The notes under the pieces are model-generated. The model did no database searches. It saw only the letters and a list, made by a program, of their open reading frames with translations, and was not told the origin of the DNA. From an uncultured Clostridia bacterium (GTDB taxonomy: Bacteria > Bacillota > Clostridia > TANB77 > CAG-508), in NCBI GenBank assembly GCA_934141475.1, contig CAKPCG010000004.1, forward strand, positions 16,338 to 80,337: DNA of 64,000 nucleotides, read 5' to 3'. The position numbers and the translations under genes are program-made. Numbering within the stretch: the stretch's first letter is position 1; the number at the start of each line of letters is the position of its first letter. Below are positions 1-9,533 of this stretch, in pieces.

Positions 1-445
1 AATACTCGTACATCTTGCTTCTGTCTGTAATAATTTCTACTTCTTCTAAATCATTATGATTTTTCTGATAATGTGACATATTTAAATAAAATTCACATAT
101 ACTTACATCACAATCATATTTTTTTAAATTTGCATATAGTTCTTCTATCATATTAGGCTCTAACCAATCATCTGCATCTATAAATATAACATATTCTCCT
201 TCTGCTATATCTACCCCAATATTTCTTGCGCTTGAAACTCCTTTATGTTGGCTCGTTCTTAGTTTAAATCTATTGTCTTTTTTTACATATTCTTCACATT
301 TTGCTTGTGATGCGTCTTTCGATCCATCATCTATCAAAATTACTTCTATATTTTTATATGTTTGATTAATTATGCTTGTTAAGCATTTATCTAGATATTT
401 ACAAACATTATAAACTGGTACAATTATTGATATTTTTTCATTCAT
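1..445 (-). CDS. Glycosyltransferase family 2, C-terminus cut by window edge
   Basis: This is the N-terminal 148 residues of a GT-A fold (family 2) glycosyltransferase; the rest lies beyond position 1. It starts MNEKISIIVPVYN and carries the nucleotide-binding DDGSKD segment, the SSARNIGV segment and the metal-binding DADDW. Such enzymes transfer a sugar from a nucleotide donor to a polysaccharide or lipid acceptor at the inner face of the membrane; the substrate cannot be told. The ATG at 445 is chosen because it begins directly at the conserved first beta strand. Only a weak GAGAAAA precedes it; a better ribosome binding site lies farther upstream beyond a hairpin (see 446-505). It lies downstream of comEC in the same direction. 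Confidence 0.85.
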   Translation of the reverse strand, partial: MNEKISIIVPVYNVCKYLDKCLTSIINQTYKNIEVILIDDGSKDASQAKCEEYVKKDNRFKLRTSQHKGVSSARNIGVDIAEGEYVIFIDADDWLEPNMIEELYANLKKYDCDVSICEFYLNMSHYQKNHNDLEEVEIITDRSKMYEY

Positions 446-505
446 TTTTCTCGTATAATCAATTATATGGAAGTATTATTCTATAATTGATTAATCCCTT
501 TCCTT
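446..505 (-). promoter_or_regulatory. 5' leader: distant Shine-Dalgarno, hairpin, start codon
   Basis: On the minus strand AAGGAAAGGG (496-505) is followed by a 12-bp perfect inverted repeat (arms 482-493 and 456-467, 14-nt loop), then 10 nt, then the ATG at 445. Folding would bring the SD within normal distance of the ATG. The inner part (449-485) is nearly identical to 18511-18547 upstream of a flippase gene. The fold is visible; its role in translation is inference. Confidence 0.45.
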
Positions 506-602
506 TTCCTCATATTTTTATAAAGTTTACTATATCTCTTTATTTTTGCACTTAAAATATATCATATTTTATATTTTTTTTCAATTACCCAATTCTATTT
601 TA

Positions 603-3101
603 CTAAAATATAGTATGATTATGATATTTAATATGCTTCATACTGTTTCCATTTGTTTTAATCTCTATCTCTCCTCTTTCATCAGTTCTATAACACACAC
701 AATTTATGCTTTCTAATCTTTCCAATGTTATGCCTGATGGATGTCCAAAATTATTATTTTTCCCCACTCCAATCACAGCAAATTTCGGTCTAACAGCATT
801 TAAAAAATCAATTGTAGAAGACGTTTTAGAACCATGATGAGCAACTTTTAAGCCATTTGCTTCTAATACCTCTAAGTTACTTTTATAAAACTTCAAAATC
901 TCATTTTCTGCTGTCTCTTCAATATCTCCTGTAAAAAGCATAGAAAAATTTTTATATTTTAATTTACACACTAAAGAATTATTATTAATAGCATTTTCAG
1001 AAATCATATTACTACTACTTGGCCACAAAACATTAAAGCATACTTTATCTTCTATATTTATTCTATTTCCTGCTTCTACAACTTTCACATTAATTTTTCT
1101 TTCTTTTGCAATCCCAATAAAATTCTCAAAATTTTCAGAACTTTCATATTGTTTACCAATAATTGCATTTTTCACCTTCATATTTTTCATAATATAAAGT
1201 AAACCTTGTGCGTGGTCAGAATCAAAATGACTAAATATTACATAATCAATAGATGTTACTTTTCTATTTAATAAATATGGCATTAAAACACTTTTACCTA
1301 TGTTGTAACTAGAATTTTCGCTTCCCCCTCCATCTATTAAAATTTTTTTTCCTTTTGGAGTTGTAATTAAAGTACAGTCTCCCTGCCCTACGTCTATAAA
1401 ATTAACTACTAATTCTTTAGGAATATATTTGTAAAATAGACTTATTATTGTAATAACTAAAATTATATTTATAATTTTTGATTTTTTTATTCTTATTTTA
1501 TGTTTAAAAACATTTACTAAATTTATAATCCTTTTTTGAAACATACTTGGATTTTTCTTGAGTCTAATTTTTAATATTGAATTTAATATAAAAATGAAAA
1601 AATAATAAAAAATAATTGTTATTATATTTGGAGGTATAATATAAATATTATTTAATGGTATTTTGCTTCCAATTTTAGATAAAATAATCAATAATTTTAG
1701 TAGATTATTTAAGATAATACTTAAAAATTTTACGTCAATAAAAAGAAATATTATTCCTACTATAATTATAGGACCTATTAAAAAACTTGCAATTATACCT
1801 ATAAAAAGACTAAAAAAAGCTATATTTTTAAAATTTGTTGCAATTATTGGCATTAACAAAACAGATACAGAAAGTGCTAAAAAAATTGATTTTATTATAC
1901 TTTTTATGATTTTTGTATCAGAAATTTTTATACAAAACTTAGTGATTTTTTTATTTCTTCTAATTGCTCTTCTGTTTATCCTATCCTTCCAATTTTCATA
2001 ATAATTTTCAAATGTTTTTTCAAATTCAATTATTCCAATTGTTGCAAGAAAAGAAAGCTTAAGACCAATGTTTGTAATATTGTATGGATTTAAAATTAAT
2101 ATTATCATTAAAGAAATAGCTAATGACTCATATAAATCATTTTTTCTATAAAAAATATTTGCACATATCGCTATAATCCCTGTTATTCCAGCTCTCATAA
2201 CAGATGGTGTAAAATTTACCATACATATATAAATTATAATTATTACAGATGTTATTATTTTAGAATAATATTTTCCAATTGTTTTTCCAAGTATGGTTGT
2301 CATAAATAAAATTATATATGATACATGCATCCCTGATACTGCTAATATATGAGACAAATTACTTTCTTGAAAGTTTTCCTTCGTTTCTATACTTAAATTT
2401 TCTTTATCTCCTAGTAAAATTCCTATAAATAAATTTTTTTCTTCATTTTCTAATTTTGAATTATTGATCTTGTTTTTTATAAAATCTGCAAATTTATTTG
2501 TAAATTTTATAATTTGGTTTCCATTATCTTTACTAATTACTTCTATTTGCTTAGCATTTAAAGTCCCATATATTTTATTCGTTTTTAAATACTTAGAATA
2601 ATCAAATCCCTTATAATTAGACTGTTTTTGTGGTAATTTAAAAATTCCATTAAACTTTATTTTATCTCCATATTCGATTTTTTTATTTTTATAATATACA
2701 TTTAAATAAGTGTTTTTATATTGGCTATTTAATATTTTCACTTTTGCTTTATCATTAAAAACTTGTGTAACAATTCCCTCAAATTCGCATTTTTTTAAAT
2801 CTAAATTTTTATAAAGTTTGTCATATTTGTTGTTACACATTAATACTATTGAATTTGATATAATTGAAAAAATTACTATTGATTTAATTACTTTTGGAGT
2901 TAATATAATTTTTACATACCTTAAATATCTTTTTATAGAAAATAATTTAAATTCTGATTTTTTGTGTTCGCCTTTACTAATCAAATATATTAACAAAATA
3001 AAAATATAAAAATGGACTATACTGATTTTACAATATAGCCCCATAATTATACCTAAAATATATCCAATTAATGCTGTCAAAACCTTTCTTGTTTCTAGCA
3101 T
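603..3101 (-). CDS. comEC: ComEC/Rec2 family DNA-uptake channel protein
   Basis: This is a large polytopic membrane protein of 832 residues, close to usual ComEC length. The family forms the channel that carries single-stranded DNA into the cytoplasm during natural competence. Order seen: N-terminal membrane segments, an extracytoplasmic DUF4131-like region (about residues 90-200), a central competence domain with many membrane segments (about 225-540), and a C-terminal metallo-beta-lactamase-like domain with DGGGSEN, SHFDSDHAQG and HHGSKTSS metal motifs. It starts 10 nt after the NlpC/P60 gene ends and has its own AAAAGGAG site. No comEA or other uptake gene lies nearby, so competence itself is not shown. 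Confidence 0.93.
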   Translation of the reverse strand: MLETRKVLTALIGYILGIIMGLYCKISIVHFYIFILLIYLISKGEHKKSEFKLFSIKRYLRYVKIILTPKVIKSIVIFSIISNSIVLMCNNKYDKLYKNLDLKKCEFEGIVTQVFNDKAKVKILNSQYKNTYLNVYYKNKKIEYGDKIKFNGIFKLPQKQSNYKGFDYSKYLKTNKIYGTLNAKQIEVISKDNGNQIIKFTNKFADFIKNKINNSKLENEEKNLFIGILLGDKENLSIETKENFQESNLSHILAVSGMHVSYIILFMTTILGKTIGKYYSKIITSVIIIIYICMVNFTPSVMRAGITGIIAICANIFYRKNDLYESLAISLMIILILNPYNITNIGLKLSFLATIGIIEFEKTFENYYENWKDRINRRAIRRNKKITKFCIKISDTKIIKSIIKSIFLALSVSVLLMPIIATNFKNIAFFSLFIGIIASFLIGPIIIVGIIFLFIDVKFLSIILNNLLKLLIILSKIGSKIPLNNIYIIPPNIITIIFYYFFIFILNSILKIRLKKNPSMFQKRIINLVNVFKHKIRIKKSKIINIILVITIISLFYKYIPKELVVNFIDVGQGDCTLITTPKGKKILIDGGGSENSSYNIGKSVLMPYLLNRKVTSIDYVIFSHFDSDHAQGLLYIMKNMKVKNAIIGKQYESSENFENFIGIAKERKINVKVVEAGNRINIEDKVCFNVLWPSSSNMISENAINNNSLVCKLKYKNFSMLFTGDIEETAENEILKFYKSNLEVLEANGLKVAHHGSKTSSTIDFLNAVRPKFAVIGVGKNNNFGHPSGITLERLESINCVCYRTDERGEIEIKTNGNSMKHIKYHNHTIF

Positions 3102-3111
3102 ATTTCTCCTT

Positions 3112-4704
3112 TTAGTTTATTATTCTTCTACCTGTTACATATCTTGCTGAATAATAGCTATCTGACAAAGAAGTTGTAATTACTCCTGTACTAGAATTTC
3201 CAGCATGTATGAATGTATTTCCACCAATATATATTCCTACATGACCTATAGAAGAATTAGATCTATTATTAAATATTACTAAATCTCCTGCTTGTAAATT
3301 TGATTTTGATACTGCTGTACCATTTGATGCTTGTGCTCCTGATGATCTACTTATACTTATTCCAAAGTGTTTGTATACATATGATGTAAATCCTGAACAA
3401 TCAAAACCTGTTGATGGTGATGAACCTCCAGATACATATCTATATCCTAAATATTGCTTTGCATATGAAACAATACTACTTCCTGTTGTACCTGAACTAG
3501 ATGTTGATGATGTCGTTTTTTCTTCGCTTGAAGTACTAGTAGTATTTTCAGATGTTTTACTTGTATTTGCTCTTGAAGTTTCTTCGCTTCTTGATGTTAC
3601 ATCTACTTTTTTATCTGATAAATATTTACTTGCAACATATCCTGTTTTGCCATTTACTTTTATTTTTGACCATGTTCCAGATACTTCTGTTACTGTTACT
3701 TTGGCATTTATTTTTAATTGACTTATTATTTTTGAACTATTGTCTGCTTTTTCTCTCATGTTTAGAGTTTCTGCAGATACATATTTTGTAACTTCTGTAA
3801 CTTTTTTTGTATCTGTCTTAGTTGTTTCTGTTTTTGTGTTTTCTGTTTTGGCTGTTTCAGCTGTTGTTGCTTCTTGCTTAGTTTCTTCAGGTTTAGCTGT
3901 TTCTTCTACTTTTCTTTCAGTATAGTTTTGTTCTTGGTTTGTTTGATTATTTTGGTTTTCTGTAACTTCTTCTTTTTGAGTTTTTATTTTGCTTTTTAAT
4001 ACCCATCCTGAATTATTTGTAGTTTCTATATAGCACCATTTATTCATTGTATATTTTAAAGTTATTTCTGTGTTTTCTTCTAAATTACAAATAACACTTG
4101 AATTTATTGATGGTACTATTTTTAGTTCTATTTTAGATACTATTTTTCCTTTGAAACCATCTTGTAACTCTTCATTATTTTTACTTTCTTGAGTAGGATT
4201 TTGAGATTGTACATTACTTTCTGCTATAGTAGCTGTATTTGTATTTTCGGTATTATTTGCTGTTTCATTTTCGTTATTTGTAGCTACTACATTTTCTGAT
4301 TGATTATTTTCTGTTGTAGTATTTTGAGATACTGTATTTTGTACTTCATTATTACTAGCGACTGTATTTTCTGTATTTGTTTCATTTACAGAAGATACTT
4401 CATTTGTTGTTTGATTTTGTACGGTATTTTCTGCTGTATTTTTTGAACCTTCTACATCTAACATGTCTTTTCTAATATAACCTGTTTGTTTTTGATATTT
4501 TACCTTATACCAATCTCCTTCTTCTGATAGTATTTCTACTTTTTCATTTAGTGATATTAGTGTTACTATACTAGAATCTGTTGAAGCTTCTTTTCTCATT
4601 CTTATTGTTTCTTGATTTACAGTTCCTGATTTAGCATATGCTACAGAAGTCATTAAACATACACATATAGCTGTTATCAGCACATATTTTATTTTTTTCT
4701 TCAT
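3112..4704 (-). CDS. Secreted SH3b-NlpC/P60 peptidoglycan endopeptidase
   Basis: The 530-residue protein has a signal peptide cleaved near residue 24 (SVAYA-KSG). Three bacterial SH3-like domains follow (about 27-85, 185-240, 305-366), separated by long Asn/Thr/Glu-rich linkers, then an NlpC/P60 domain (about 409-530). The catalytic Cys436 is in FDCSGF, the His488 in GHVGIY and a third polar residue, His500, in FIHAGN. The family cleaves stem-peptide bonds in peptidoglycan, and SH3b domains bind the wall. It is the first gene after a consensus promoter at 4740-4768, and comEC follows after 10 nt. The exact bond cleaved is not shown. Confidence 0.93.
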   Translation of the reverse strand: MKKKIKYVLITAICVCLMTSVAYAKSGTVNQETIRMRKEASTDSSIVTLISLNEKVEILSEEGDWYKVKYQKQTGYIRKDMLDVEGSKNTAENTVQNQTTNEVSSVNETNTENTVASNNEVQNTVSQNTTTENNQSENVVATNNENETANNTENTNTATIAESNVQSQNPTQESKNNEELQDGFKGKIVSKIELKIVPSINSSVICNLEENTEITLKYTMNKWCYIETTNNSGWVLKSKIKTQKEEVTENQNNQTNQEQNYTERKVEETAKPEETKQEATTAETAKTENTKTETTKTDTKKVTEVTKYVSAETLNMREKADNSSKIISQLKINAKVTVTEVSGTWSKIKVNGKTGYVASKYLSDKKVDVTSRSEETSRANTSKTSENTTSTSSEEKTTSSTSSSGTTGSSIVSYAKQYLGYRYVSGGSSPSTGFDCSGFTSYVYKHFGISISRSSGAQASNGTAVSKSNLQAGDLVIFNNRSNSSIGHVGIYIGGNTFIHAGNSSTGVITTSLSDSYYSARYVTGRRIIN

Positions 4705-4739
4705 AATTTTCTCCTATTTTGTATTTTTTGACAAAAGTT

Positions 4740-4768
4740 AGTATATACTTTTTCACAAAAATTGTCAA
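4740..4768 (-). promoter_or_regulatory. SigA-type promoter for the NlpC/P60 gene
   Basis: On the minus strand TTGACA (4763-4768) and TATACT (4740-4745) are separated by 17 bp. The -10 is about 35 nt upstream of the ATG and its AGGAG site. Confidence 0.8.
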
Positions 4769-4852
4769 CTTATTTTTATTGGTTATTTTTATAATTTATA
4801 TGCTAATTTTAGGTATTTTGTGCATTTTTTTATAAAAAACTATTGTTTTATT

Positions 4853-7585
4853 CTATTGTTCATCACCTAGCGTGTTTATTTTAAACATTTTTAATATTTC
4901 AACTATAACAATTGGTGCTAATACTAAACTTATAACCTCTATTATATTACTTGTAGGTAAAATTGGTATACTAAATATTGTTCTAAGTGCAGGTATAAAT
5001 AATATTACAAGCATTAATAATGCTGAGATTACAATTGCTCCAATTAGTTTCATATTATTAAAGATTCCTGTTTTAAATATTGATTTTTTATTATCTCTTA
5101 TATTAAATACATGTGTAAGTTCTGATAAAGCAAGTACTATAAATGCCATTGTTTGTCCAACTTCTATTTTTGATTCATCAAGTGTTAAATCCCCTATTGG
5201 AGCTTTTGTTGTTGCAAGTCCTATCATGAAAGCTGTAAGTGTTAATAGTCCAATCATTATACCTTGGTATATTATTCTATATACCATTGATTTTGTAAAT
5301 ATTCCCTTTCCTGTTTTTACAGGTTTTCTTTTCATTATGTCTTTATTTGCAGGGTCAAATGCCAATGCTAAAGCTGGAAGGGAATCTGTAACTAAATTTA
5401 TCCATAAAATATGGATAGGCATTAATATTTCTAAGTGCGAAATATCTGTTATTCCAAACCATTTTGCAAATAATCCTGTTCCTAATGTTGCAAGAAGTAA
5501 TACTACAATTTCTCCAATATTACTTGATAGTAAAAATTGTATTACCTTTAATATATTATCATATATACGTCTTCCTTCTTCCACTGCAGATACTACAGTT
5601 GCAAAATTATCATCTGTTAATATTACATCTGCCGCTTCTTTTGCAACATCTGTACCTACAATTCCCATTGCACATCCAATATCAGCTTGTTTTAAAGCAG
5701 GACTATCATTTACACCATCACCTGTCATAGCTACAACTTCTCCTTGTTTTTGCCAAGCTTTTACTATACGTACTTTATGTTCAGGTGCTACTCTTGCATA
5801 TACTGAATATTTTCTTATATTTTTTTCAAGTTCTTCATCTGATATTTTATCTAATTCTACTCCTGTTATTGCTTCATCTTCATTTTCTAATATTCCTAAT
5901 TTTTTAGCTATTGCTGTAGCAGTAATTTTGTGATCACCTGTTATCATTACTGTTTTTATTCCTGCTGTTTTACATTTATCAACTGCTATTTTTGCTTCTT
6001 CTCTTGGTGGATCTATCATTCCATACATACCAACAAATGTTAGATCTTCTTCAAGTTCTTTTATAGATGGTTTATAATCTAACTCTTTATATGCAAATCC
6101 AAGTACTCTTAAAGCATCTCTTGCCATTGTTTCATTTACTTCATGTATTTTATGTTTATATTCTTGTAAATCATTTTTTTGTTCTCCATGTAATACATAT
6201 GTTTTACATATAGAAAGTAATTCATCAATTCCACCTTTTGTAAAAACTATATATTTGTCTTTTACTTTGTGAACCGTTGTCATTAATTTTCTTTCTGAAT
6301 CAAATGGAATTTCATCAACTCTTGGCATATCCTCAAATATATTTTTTGTAAATTCAAGTTTTAAGGCTATATCTACAAGTGCTGTTTCTGTAGGGTCTCC
6401 TGCTAAACTTCCATCTTCAGATATTTTTGTATCATTACATAACATTCCATTATATACTAATAACTTTATTTCTTGATTTGCGTTTTCATATTTTGTTAAT
6501 TCATCTAAATTTGTCATATCATATACTGAATTATTTACAAACATCTTTTGTACTGTCATTTTATTTTGAGTTAATGTTCCTGTTTTATCTGAACAGATAA
6601 CTGTACTACTTCCAAGTGTTTCAACCGCTGGCAAGTGCTTTACTATTGCATTTTTTTTCACCATTTTTTGAACACCAATTGCAAGTACTATTGTAGATAC
6701 TGCAGCTAGTCCTTCTGGAATTGCTGCTACTGCTAAACTTACGGCTGTCATAAACATAGATATTGCAGGTTTTCCTTGTATTAATCCTGCAACAAAAATT
6801 ATTATACATATAACAATTGCTACAATTCCTAATGTTTTACCTAAATTATTTAATTTTTCTTGTAAAGGAGTTTCTTTTTCTTCTTGATTAGATAACATTC
6901 CTGCAATTTTTCCTACTTCAGTATTCATTGCTGTTTCAACAACAATTGCTTTTCCACGACCATATGTTATTAAACTTGAAGAAAATAGCATATTAGTTCT
7001 ATCTCCTATTGGAACTTCTTTTTCTTCTATTTTGCTTGCTTGTTTTTCAACTGGAACAGATTCTCCTGTAAGAGAAGCTTCTTGTACTTTTAAATTTATA
7101 GCCTCTATTATTCTTAGATCTGCTGGAACATAGTCTCCTGTTTCTAATATAACAATATCTCCTGGTACTAGGTCTTTTGCAGAAACCACTTCCATATTAT
7201 TTTCTCTTATAACCTTGGCCTCATGTCCGCTTAATTTTTGCAAAGCTTCTAGTGATTTTTCTGCTTTTGCTTCTTGTGCTACTCCAATTATGCTATTTAC
7301 TATAACAACAATTAATATTATTATAGAATCTGTTATAGCCTCTCCTTGTGCTATTGAAATTGCACCTGATATTATTGCAGCAAATATCAAAATTATTATC
7401 ATAAAATCTTTGAATTGCTCTAAAAATTTTATAAATAATGATTTTTTCTTCTGAGCTTTTAGTTCATTTAATCCATATGTAGCTAATTTTTCGTTAACCT
7501 TTCCTTTAGTTAGTCCACTATTTATATCAGTTTCAAGCTCTTCTTTTACTTCGTCTACTGTTTTATTAAACCATTCTTCTTTCAT
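4853..7585 (-). CDS. P-type Ca2+-transporting ATPase
   Basis: This 910-residue P2-type ATPase has all core motifs: TGES (173-176) in the actuator domain, the phosphorylated Asp333 in CSDKTGTLT, and GDGVNDSP in the hinge. PEGL (290-293) in membrane helix 4 and WINLVTDSLPA in helix 6 are the Ca2+-ligand patterns of SERCA/PMCA-like pumps. It probably exports Ca2+, though related cations cannot be excluded. It lacks the heavy-metal-binding domain of P1 pumps. The ATG overlaps the gtrA stop (ATGA) and is preceded by AAAGGAGG. It ends in TAG, so TAG acts as a normal stop here. Confidence 0.93.
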   Translation of the reverse strand: MKEEWFNKTVDEVKEELETDINSGLTKGKVNEKLATYGLNELKAQKKKSLFIKFLEQFKDFMIIILIFAAIISGAISIAQGEAITDSIIILIVVIVNSIIGVAQEAKAEKSLEALQKLSGHEAKVIRENNMEVVSAKDLVPGDIVILETGDYVPADLRIIEAINLKVQEASLTGESVPVEKQASKIEEKEVPIGDRTNMLFSSSLITYGRGKAIVVETAMNTEVGKIAGMLSNQEEKETPLQEKLNNLGKTLGIVAIVICIIIFVAGLIQGKPAISMFMTAVSLAVAAIPEGLAAVSTIVLAIGVQKMVKKNAIVKHLPAVETLGSSTVICSDKTGTLTQNKMTVQKMFVNNSVYDMTNLDELTKYENANQEIKLLVYNGMLCNDTKISEDGSLAGDPTETALVDIALKLEFTKNIFEDMPRVDEIPFDSERKLMTTVHKVKDKYIVFTKGGIDELLSICKTYVLHGEQKNDLQEYKHKIHEVNETMARDALRVLGFAYKELDYKPSIKELEEDLTFVGMYGMIDPPREEAKIAVDKCKTAGIKTVMITGDHKITATAIAKKLGILENEDEAITGVELDKISDEELEKNIRKYSVYARVAPEHKVRIVKAWQKQGEVVAMTGDGVNDSPALKQADIGCAMGIVGTDVAKEAADVILTDDNFATVVSAVEEGRRIYDNILKVIQFLLSSNIGEIVVLLLATLGTGLFAKWFGITDISHLEILMPIHILWINLVTDSLPALALAFDPANKDIMKRKPVKTGKGIFTKSMVYRIIYQGIMIGLLTLTAFMIGLATTKAPIGDLTLDESKIEVGQTMAFIVLALSELTHVFNIRDNKKSIFKTGIFNNMKLIGAIVISALLMLVILFIPALRTIFSIPILPTSNIIEVISLVLAPIVIVEILKMFKINTLGDEQ

Positions 7586-8082
7586 TCTATATCCTCCTTT
7601 TTGTTTTTAAAAATTAATATTTTACTAAAAACAAAATTTAAAATTATTACAACTATATTTGATACAACTTTCATAAAAACGTCATTTATTTTAAATGTAA
7701 CTGCCATATTCATCATTAAAATACTTATTATTTCTGTAAATATTCTACAACTAAAAAATGATGCTATTTCTCTTGTAAGTTCTTTAATACTGTTAGTTTT
7801 ACTATTAAAAACATATAATTTATTTGTAATATATGCAAAAATTACTCCAGCAATAAATGCAATTATTTCACTTATATTTACTTTTAATGTATCATTTCCT
7901 ATATTTGCTAAAATTACTTTTGCAAATATAAAGTAGGTTAATATGTTTACAATTGTTGTTAATGCTCCAAATATTAAATATCTCATTGCCTCTTTATGAT
8001 TTCTATATAAATCTGCTAATTTTTTTAAACCTATTTTTTCTAAAATTTTTAAGCCGAATTCTTCTAATTTGTCTATTATCAT
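7582..8082 (-). CDS. GtrA family membrane protein
   Basis: The 166-residue protein has a short N-terminal amphipathic segment and four hydrophobic segments, the pattern of GtrA proteins. KEAMRYLIFGALTT is the typical first-helix signature. GtrA members are thought to flip undecaprenyl-phosphate-linked sugars and usually work with GtrB-type glycosyltransferases; two such enzymes are encoded at 9534-11463. It overlaps the ATPase gene by 4 nt. Its ribosome binding site and first codons lie in a three-copy tandem repeat (8061-8168) that also contains the end of hslO. Confidence 0.85.
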   Translation of the reverse strand: MIIDKLEEFGLKILEKIGLKKLADLYRNHKEAMRYLIFGALTTIVNILTYFIFAKVILANIGNDTLKVNISEIIAFIAGVIFAYITNKLYVFNSKTNSIKELTREIASFFSCRIFTEIISILMMNMAVTFKINDVFMKVVSNIVVIILNFVFSKILIFKNKKEDIE

Positions 8083-8168
8083 TTATTTTGCTCCTTTTTT
8101 AATTTGCCTATTACCATTTATTATTGGCTTCTTTTTTAATTTGCCTATTACAATTTATTTTGCTCCTT
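8061..8168. repeat. Three imperfect tandem copies at the hslO-gtrA junction
   Basis: Units at about 8061-8094, 8094-8130 and 8131-8168 read, on the minus strand, like GGAGCAAAATAAATGATAAT with few changes. The upstream copy encodes the end of HslO (Gly-Ala-Lys-stop). The downstream copy supplies the GGAG site and ATG of gtrA. The middle copy holds an 11-codon mini-ORF beginning MVIGKL whose TAA abuts the gtrA ATG. Confidence 0.75.
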
Positions 8169-9054
8169 CTTCTAGTTTTTCTAGTTCTTCTTTTGTAAAT
8201 CTATATTTTGTATGGCAAAAATGACATTCGGCCTCTAATTTTCCATCCTCTTCTATTATTTTGTTAATTTCTTCTTTTCCTAATGATATTATTCCTTCTT
8301 CTATTTTTTCTTTATTACAAGAACATTTATAAACTGCTTTTAAATCATCTTCTAATGTTTCTATGTTTTCATCTCCTGTAACTATTTTGGCAATTTCTTC
8401 TAATGTTATTCCCTCTTCTAACATTTCTGATATTGGTTTTGCATTTTTTATTGCAATTTCTATTTTTTCTATTTCTTCATCTGTTATATCTGGCATTAAA
8501 TTTATCATATAGCCTCCAGCTCTTTTTACTCCATCTTTGTTTACTAATACTCCCAATGCAAGTGCAGTAGGCTTTTGTTTAGATTTAGCAAAATACTGTG
8601 TAAAATCTTCTGCTATTTCTCCAGATACAAGTGGAATTAATCCATTATAGTTACCTTTTGTTAGTTCATTTTGTGTTATTACATTTAAATAACCTTGGTG
8701 CCCTACAGCTCCACCAACGTCTATTTTTCCATTTGGTTTTAAAGGTAATTCGACATGTGGATTTTGTAAATACATTTTTATATTAGCTATTTTTTTATCT
8801 TGTAGTATACCTTGTGCAACTATACTTCCAACTGGTCCATTTCCTTTTATTTGTATAGTTATACTATCTGTTGTTTCTTTTATTTCTAAATGTGACATCA
8901 TTGCTAAAACTGTTGCTACTCTACCTGCAACTGCTGTTGAAGTTGGTGTTAAATCATGTATATTTCTAATTTCTTCTATAAGGTTTGTTGATTCCATACA
9001 CATAACAGATACTTTTTTGTTATATGCTAAAAATTTTATTATTTTATCTGACAT
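8155..9054 (-). CDS. hslO: Redox-regulated chaperone Hsp33
   Basis: This is a full-length Hsp33 (299 residues). The C-terminal zinc switch is intact: Cys244 and Cys246 in CSC, and Cys277 and Cys280 in CHFC. In this family these four cysteines bind zinc when reduced; oxidation forms disulfides and unfolds the domain, activating a holdase in the cytoplasm. The N-terminal domain shows the usual GNGPVG and GAVGHQGYL segments. An AAAAAGGAG site precedes the ATG. It is followed by gtrA and the Ca2+ ATPase gene, probably as one operon. Confidence 0.95.
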   Translation of the reverse strand: MSDKIIKFLAYNKKVSVMCMESTNLIEEIRNIHDLTPTSTAVAGRVATVLAMMSHLEIKETTDSITIQIKGNGPVGSIVAQGILQDKKIANIKMYLQNPHVELPLKPNGKIDVGGAVGHQGYLNVITQNELTKGNYNGLIPLVSGEIAEDFTQYFAKSKQKPTALALGVLVNKDGVKRAGGYMINLMPDITDEEIEKIEIAIKNAKPISEMLEEGITLEEIAKIVTGDENIETLEDDLKAVYKCSCNKEKIEEGIISLGKEEINKIIEEDGKLEAECHFCHTKYRFTKEELEKLEEGAK

Positions 9055-9098
9055 TTTTTGGCTCCTTTTTATTTTTTTAATATTTTACAATATAGCAC

Positions 9099-9131
9099 AA
9101 AAAATAGCAAGATGTTTTCTTGCTATTTTTT
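9099..9131 (-). terminator. Intrinsic terminator after spoVG
   Basis: A 14-bp perfect stem (9099-9112 with 9118-9131) has a 5-nt loop. Its A/T flanks give a U-run on either strand; it lies 14 nt after the spoVG stop. Confidence 0.85.
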
Positions 9132-9144
9132 CTTATTTACTATA

Positions 9145-9417
9145 TTATTCAGCTGATTCCTCTGCTTCAGGAGCATTGTAAGCTTCTAATATAGCGTTTT
9201 GTATTTTTTCCCTTGTTTCTGGGTTAATAGGATGAGCTATATCCTTGAATTCTCCTGTTGGAGTTTTTTTGCTAGGCATAGCAATAAATAATCCATTTTG
9301 ACTTTCGATAACTTTGATATCGTGAATTACGAATTCATTGTCAAATGTTACAGAAGCAACAGCTTTCATTCTGTTTTCTGAATTTACTTTTCTTAAACGT
9401 ACATCTGTTATTTGCAT
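9145..9417 (-). CDS. spoVG: SpoVG regulator
   Basis: The 90-residue protein matches SpoVG along its length ([43 protein letters not shown]). SpoVG is a small nucleic-acid-binding regulator that affects sporulation, septation and surface-polymer genes in Firmicutes. The ATG at 9417 is chosen over a GTG three codons upstream because that GTG lies inside the ribosome binding site (AAAGAGGTG), which is correctly spaced for the ATG. Upstream is a SigH-like promoter (9490-9517), as for spoVG in Bacillus. A terminator follows. Confidence 0.95.
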   Translation of the reverse strand: MQITDVRLRKVNSENRMKAVASVTFDNEFVIHDIKVIESQNGLFIAMPSKKTPTGEFKDIAHPINPETREKIQNAILEAYNAPEAEESAE

Positions 9418-9489
9418 TTTAAGCACCTCTTTCTTTATGTTAATAAAATTATTTTGTACATATCTTTTGTTTTTATGTACTAATTATAT

Positions 9490-9517
9490 ATTCTTCAAAA
9501 AAAATCTTTTTCCCTCT
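9490..9517 (-). promoter_or_regulatory. SigH-like promoter of spoVG
   Basis: The minus strand has AGAGGGAAA (9509-9517), 12 bp, then GAAGAAT (9490-9496). This fits the SigH pattern RnAGGAwWW-N11/12-RnnGAAT with one mismatch. The placement before spoVG matches known biology. Confidence 0.55.
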
Positions 9518-9533
9518 TTTTTTTACAATTTTT

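Noticed and set aside
4872..5933. Long plus-strand ORF opposite the Ca2+ ATPase gene
   Set aside because: The minus-strand frame has all P-type ATPase motifs; the plus frame is low-complexity hydrophobic, lacks a ribosome site and is an A/T-bias shadow.
8061..8168. CRISPR-like repeat
   Set aside because: Only three imperfect, directly abutting copies without spacers, overlapping two genes.
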